A stretch of DNA of 64,000 bases from Nitrososphaerota archaeon (GTDB lineage Archaea > Thermoproteota > Nitrososphaeria > Conexivisphaerales > DTJL01), in assembly GCA_021324115.1 (NCBI GenBank), contig JAJPJS010000018.1, positions 83,870 through 147,869 on the forward strand. Reading direction: 5' to 3'. Made by a program: the position numbers and the translations under genes. The notes under the pieces were generated by a model. That model was given only the letters and a program-made list of their open reading frames with translations, did no database searches and was not told the origin of the DNA. This document shows, piece by piece, positions 60,667-64,000 of the stretch (position 1 is the stretch's first letter; every line of letters begins with the position of its first letter).

Positions 60667-62328
60667 GTGGTGAACGACTTGAGCGAAAGCGGAAAAGACT
60701 CGGATGATACATTCATATCTGCAAGAATGCTGAACGAGTTTGTGTACTGTCCAAGGCTCTTTTATCTTGAATATGTTGAAGGACAGTTCACCGAGAATGT
60801 GGACACTCTGACTGGTCGCTTCGTTCATCGCAACGTAGAAGGTCAGACGCCAGAGTTCGTTCTTACCGAGGGCAAGGAAAAGCTAAGATCTGTGTATTTG
60901 TCAGCCCCTCACCTGAAGATAATAGCAAGGCTGGATATCCTTGAGGTCAGCGAGGGCGAAGCTGTACCCATTGAATACAAAAAAGGTCAGGCTCCTGACT
61001 CGGGAGGTGCCTGGGAAACCGACAGAATTCAGATATGTGCACAAGCATTGATACTTAGAGAAAACGGTTACAAGAGTTCACACGGGGAAGTTTATTACGC
61101 ATCCTCAAGAGAACGAGTTCGTGTAGAAATAACAGACGAGTTGATCAACAAAACCCTTGCGGCGCTCGGGGAAGCTTTGCTAACTGCCCGATCCACGACC
61201 TCTCCTCCTTTGGTAGACAGCCCGAAGTGCCCCAGATGCTCCCTTGTGGGCATATGTCTGCCGGATGAGACAAATCTCCTTGCGTACAATCCCCCTGCTG
61301 AAATGCGCCGAATGTTTCCTATGATTCCTGATTCCAAGCCCGTTTACATTTTGGAGCAGGGCTCGACTGTTGGTAGGTCAGGGGATAATCTTACAGTAAC
61401 CTTGACAAGCGGTAAGGTGGAAAACGTCAGACTAATCGACGCCTCACAGTTATGTCTGTTTGGGAACGTGCATCTTACGCCTGGGGCACTGAGGTTGATG
61501 GCTGAAAACAGCATACCAGTCCTTCATTTTACATACGGTGGCTGGTTTTATGCAATAACGCTGGGTCATCTACACAAAAACGTTGAACTTCGCATAGCAC
61601 AATACGGAGTTGCAGCAGATTCCGCACGGTCGCTTGAACTTTCTAAGAGATTTATAGATGGCAAAGTTCGCAACATGAGAACTCTGCTCAGAAGGAATCA
61701 CCCCAATCCTAGCCCTACAGTTCTTAGGCGACTTTCCGGGATTGCAAAGCTTGTTTCCACTGCATCCACCATGATGACCCTGCTAGGATACGAAGGCACC
61801 GCGACAGAACTTTATTTCTCCAACTTCCAGGGCATGATCAAAAACGATATGATGGTACAATTTCAGTTTTCGGAAAGAAACAGAAGACCGCCCTTGGATC
61901 CTGTCAATGCTCTTTTGTCATTTGTATACGCTTTGCTTGTTAAAGATTGCCTTACAATGATTTATTCGGTGGGGATGGACCCATACCTCGGTTTCCTTCA
62001 TAAGCCCAGATACGGACGTCCAGCATTGGCTCTGGACCTGATGGAGGAGTTCAGGCCGATAGTGGGCGATTCCGTAGTCCTATCCGTTATAAATAACAAG
62101 GAGCTCGACGAGGACTGTTTTGTCCACCAAGGCAAAGCAGTGGCACTAAGTCAGAAGGGAAGGAAAAAGGTCATAGTAGCATACCATAGAAGGCTGGATT
62201 CACAAGTTACGCACCATCTATTTGGTTACAGGCTATCGTATGGCAGATTGTTCGAGGTTCAGGCAAGGTTGCTTGCAAGAACCTTGCAAGGTGAAATAGA
62301 TCAATACATACCATTCGTGACTAGGTGA
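60667..62328 (+). CDS. cas4-cas1: Cas4-Cas1 fusion (adaptation)
   Basis: 553 residues. Cas4 part (~1-205): FVYCPRLFYLEY and CPRCSLVGIC for the iron-sulfur cysteines, VPIEYKKG of the RecB-like nuclease. Cas1 part (~215-553): LTPGALRLMAENSIPVLHF, catalytic Glu in TELYFSNFQG, His in GFLHKPRYGRPALALDLMEEFRP and the following acidic residue. The fusion is typical of type I-G loci. Cas4 trims and orients pre-spacers by PAM. Starts eight bases after csb2. Confidence 0.96.
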   Translation: MVNDLSESGKDSDDTFISARMLNEFVYCPRLFYLEYVEGQFTENVDTLTGRFVHRNVEGQTPEFVLTEGKEKLRSVYLSAPHLKIIARLDILEVSEGEAVPIEYKKGQAPDSGGAWETDRIQICAQALILRENGYKSSHGEVYYASSRERVRVEITDELINKTLAALGEALLTARSTTSPPLVDSPKCPRCSLVGICLPDETNLLAYNPPAEMRRMFPMIPDSKPVYILEQGSTVGRSGDNLTVTLTSGKVENVRLIDASQLCLFGNVHLTPGALRLMAENSIPVLHFTYGGWFYAITLGHLHKNVELRIAQYGVAADSARSLELSKRFIDGKVRNMRTLLRRNHPNPSPTVLRRLSGIAKLVSTASTMMTLLGYEGTATELYFSNFQGMIKNDMMVQFQFSERNRRPPLDPVNALLSFVYALLVKDCLTMIYSVGMDPYLGFLHKPRYGRPALALDLMEEFRPIVGDSVVLSVINNKELDEDCFVHQGKAVALSQKGRKKVIVAYHRRLDSQVTHHLFGYRLSYGRLFEVQARLLARTLQGEIDQYIPFVTR

Positions 62329-62332
62329 GTCC

Positions 62333-62623
62333 ATGCGTAACAAGTATCTTGTAGCTTATGACATAGCTGATGACGAGCGTCTTCGAATTATACATAGAAG
62401 ATTACTGGGTTTTGGCGAGCCTATTCAATATTCAATCTTCATGTGCGATCTGTCTCCAAGTGAGTTGATAACCCTGAAGTGCAGGATTGTTGATATTATA
62501 AATACGAAGGAAGATAGCCTTCTTATCGCCAACCTTGGCTCATCGAAGAAAAGTGGAAACATGAGGATTGAATATATTGGGAAACCAATAGAGTTAGCAT
62601 CTTCTGGGCTTTACGTATTTTGA
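62333..62623 (+). CDS. cas2: Cas2 (adaptation)
   Basis: 96 residues. YLVAYDIADDERLRIIHRRLLGFGEPIQYSIFMCDLS is the standard Cas2 ferredoxin-like fold with the conserved Asp after the first strand. Forms the spacer-integration complex with Cas1. Last gene of the cas operon, five bases after cas4-cas1. Confidence 0.96.
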   Translation: MRNKYLVAYDIADDERLRIIHRRLLGFGEPIQYSIFMCDLSPSELITLKCRIVDIINTKEDSLLIANLGSSKKSGNMRIEYIGKPIELASSGLYVF

Positions 62624-62708
62624 TTCGAGATAGGCTGTAGCATAATTTAAGCCGGCCGACTTCCTGGCCCCCCACGCCTTCCCTGTTTCTCTCCCTGCCT
62701 GCCCCACC

Positions 62709-63653
62709 TTAGAACGACATGAACTTGTTGTAAAGCATCACCTTTAAGGCGACTTCTGCCTTTTGGCTGAGGAATCTTCTCGCCATCGGTGTATCACCGA
62801 AGATGCCTTTGAACGCCGAGAAGACTATCTCTGCCATCCACCTTTTACCGTATTCCTTCAGTTTCTTCCATCCTTCATACCCTACCCTGTTCAGAAGGAG
62901 CATCTCCTGCCTCCTCAAGCGAGAGCCATGAGAGAGGGTGCTGGCCCCCTTCTTCAGCCTGATGGCAGGCTCCTCTATCCCATACTCGTCAAGGAGGTTG
63001 AAGTTCCTCCTTGAGTCGTAAGCGCCATCTGCGTATGCCTTCACAACCTTTCTCTTCTTCTTTATCACCACATCTCTGACCATAGGCATAAACTTCTTCG
63101 TATCCCCTGTCTTCTCTGAAGTTACTCTGAAGCCTACTATCTTCTTTCCCAGTCTTCCTATCGACTACTATGTGCAGCTTTACGAACCTTCTTTTCTGCT
63201 TCCTCCATATAGCCTCGATGTATGAACCCTTTCTGGTGGTGGACAGACCAGTCGAGTCTACTACTATTGTCAGAGGGGTATCTTCTGTGCTCTTGTTATT
63301 ATTATCATTATTATCATCATCAGATTCCAACTTCCTTCTCCTTCTCTTCACCATCTCCAGCACCCTCCTCCTGATCTGTGTAAAATGTATCTCTTCAACC
63401 ATCCTGAGATATTCAGAGAGGGCCTCTGTCATCCCCCTCTATCACCCTGTACGGTACGTTCAGACCAACCCTGAAGAAGGAAAGGAATTCTATCTATGTA
63501 TGAGTCAGGGAATACATACGGCCTCCCCCTCTTCTCTTTGTTCATATCCTTCAGCTCTTCGTTCCATCCCTTGGCAAAACCCAGGTCGAACAGAACCCTT
63601 CCCCTCTCGACCAAAGACTCGTTATAGTCATGCCATGACATTCCTCTTGGCAT
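62709..63653 (-). pseudogene. IS5-type transposase in three frames
   Basis: Minus strand. Frame 1 (63653-63429) gives MPRGMSWHDYNESLVERGR, the N-terminal region; frame 2 (63432-62989) gives TPLTIVVDSTGLSTTRKGSY with the first DDE aspartate; frame 3 (63089-62709) gives VVKAYADGAYDSRRNFNLL, the second, and EIVFSAFKGIFGDTP with the Glu. Two frame changes, near 63430 and 63090, separate them. A run of Asp/Asn codons (ATTATTATC-like repeats at 63296-63322) sits in frame 2. No clear terminal inverted repeats found. Either a decayed copy or a frameshift-dependent transposase. Confidence 0.8.
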
Positions 63654-63767
63654 GGCTCGAATATGTGATGTCGAAGGAATAATGTGCTACAGGACAAAGA
63701 CCCTAGACCTTACACTCAAACATTTATGCTACAACCTAGATTCGAGAGGTTTTGATCAAGTGCGTAT

Positions 63768-63893
63768 ATGCAGGGGCTCTCGCAGGAACAATGAAGTAGC
63801 AGTATTTTTAAGGAGCAAAAGCAATAATATCTTCGGATAAGGTGTTGTTCGGAGAACCGCTCGAAAAATGCAAAAATGAAAGGATACCGTGCC
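63768..63893 (+). promoter_or_regulatory. Leader of CRISPR array 2
   Basis: Matches the leader of array 1 in reverse complement over about 120 bases with only scattered differences, and diverges sharply beyond 63768. Shares GTATTTTTAAGG at 63802-63813. Confidence 0.85.
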
Positions 63894-64000
63894 GTCTCCA
63901 TAACCAAAAGGTTATGGCTTCGTTGAAGGTGTTTCTTTTGGGCTTCATCGCCTTTGCTTTGATTCGTCTCCATAACCAAAAGGTTATGGCTTCGTTGAAG
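63894..64000 (+). CRISPR. CRISPR array 2, first two repeats (continues past the window)
   Basis: Repeat at 63894-63929, a 36-nt spacer at 63930-63965, and a second repeat at 63966 cut off one base short by the window end. The repeat is identical to array 1 in transcript sense, so this array runs on the plus strand, outward from the cas genes. Shared repeat and leader imply the same Cas1-Cas2 feeds both. Confidence 0.97.

Noticed and set aside
51585..62623. Casposon origin for the Cas1 and PolB neighbours
   Set aside because: Although PolB and Cas1 co-occur, this Cas1 is fused to Cas4, followed by Cas2 and flanked by real CRISPR arrays; the PolB piece belongs to a separate decayed element next to tRNA-Trp.

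Overview
The window is from an archaeal chromosome, most likely a Thermoplasmata-like euryarchaeon. Archaeal markers are an archaeal SRP RNA, aIF5A, pelota, archaeal DnaG, class II HMG-CoA reductase, an ESCRT-III/CdvB-like protein, tRNAs with bulge-helix-bulge introns, and TATA elements about 25-35 bases upstream of start codons with almost no leader. The gene content suggests an aerobic or facultatively aerobic heterotroph. The lineage is an inference; no ribosomal RNA is present to confirm it.

Layout. 1-8.6 kb: lysine/DAP genes (aspartate kinase, dapB, dapA), a zinc-ribbon membrane protein, a small metalloprotease-like gene, methylmalonyl-CoA mutase (two subunits) with its MeaB GTPase, and HMG-CoA reductase. 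8.7-12.4 kb: tRNA-Val and tRNA-Ala bracket a graveyard of integrase and IS5 fragments, a membrane gene and a BtuF-like binding protein. 12.7-15.9 kb: a luciferase-like oxidoreductase, an HTH membrane regulator, aIF5A and a thioesterase. 16-26 kb: a fatty-acid beta-oxidation island (acyl-CoA dehydrogenase, EtfBA, acyl-CoA synthetase, thiolase plus DUF35, 3-hydroxyacyl-CoA dehydrogenase plus SCP2) ending in a membrane Fe-S protein that could pass ETF electrons to quinone. 26-38.5 kb: housekeeping and information genes (cytidine deaminase, Nth, M20 hydrolase, SRP RNA, tRNA thiolation enzyme, pelota, DnaG, TOPRIM protein), then a CdvB-like and a CAP-domain gene. 39-42 kb: a three-gene sulfur unit in which a PLP transsulfuration-type enzyme is followed by a JAMM metalloprotease and a MoaD-MoeB-rhodanese fusion. 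43-51 kb: a respiratory cluster built on a fused heme-copper oxidase I-II whose CuA ligands are lost, an Fe-S polytopic protein, small membrane subunits and a blue-copper protein. 51-53.6 kb: integrase and family B DNA polymerase remnants beside tRNA-Trp. 54-64 kb: a complete type I-G (formerly I-U) CRISPR-Cas locus flanked by two outward-facing arrays with near-identical leaders, with a broken IS5-type element next to the second.

The two most unusual signals are the tRNA genes and the sulfur unit. tRNA-Asp, tRNA-Lys and tRNA-Trp carry several introns, including in the D-loop, T-loop and 5' anticodon stem, and most fit textbook bulge-helix-bulge folds. The sulfur unit looks like a compact protein-thiocarboxylate route to cysteine or homocysteine.
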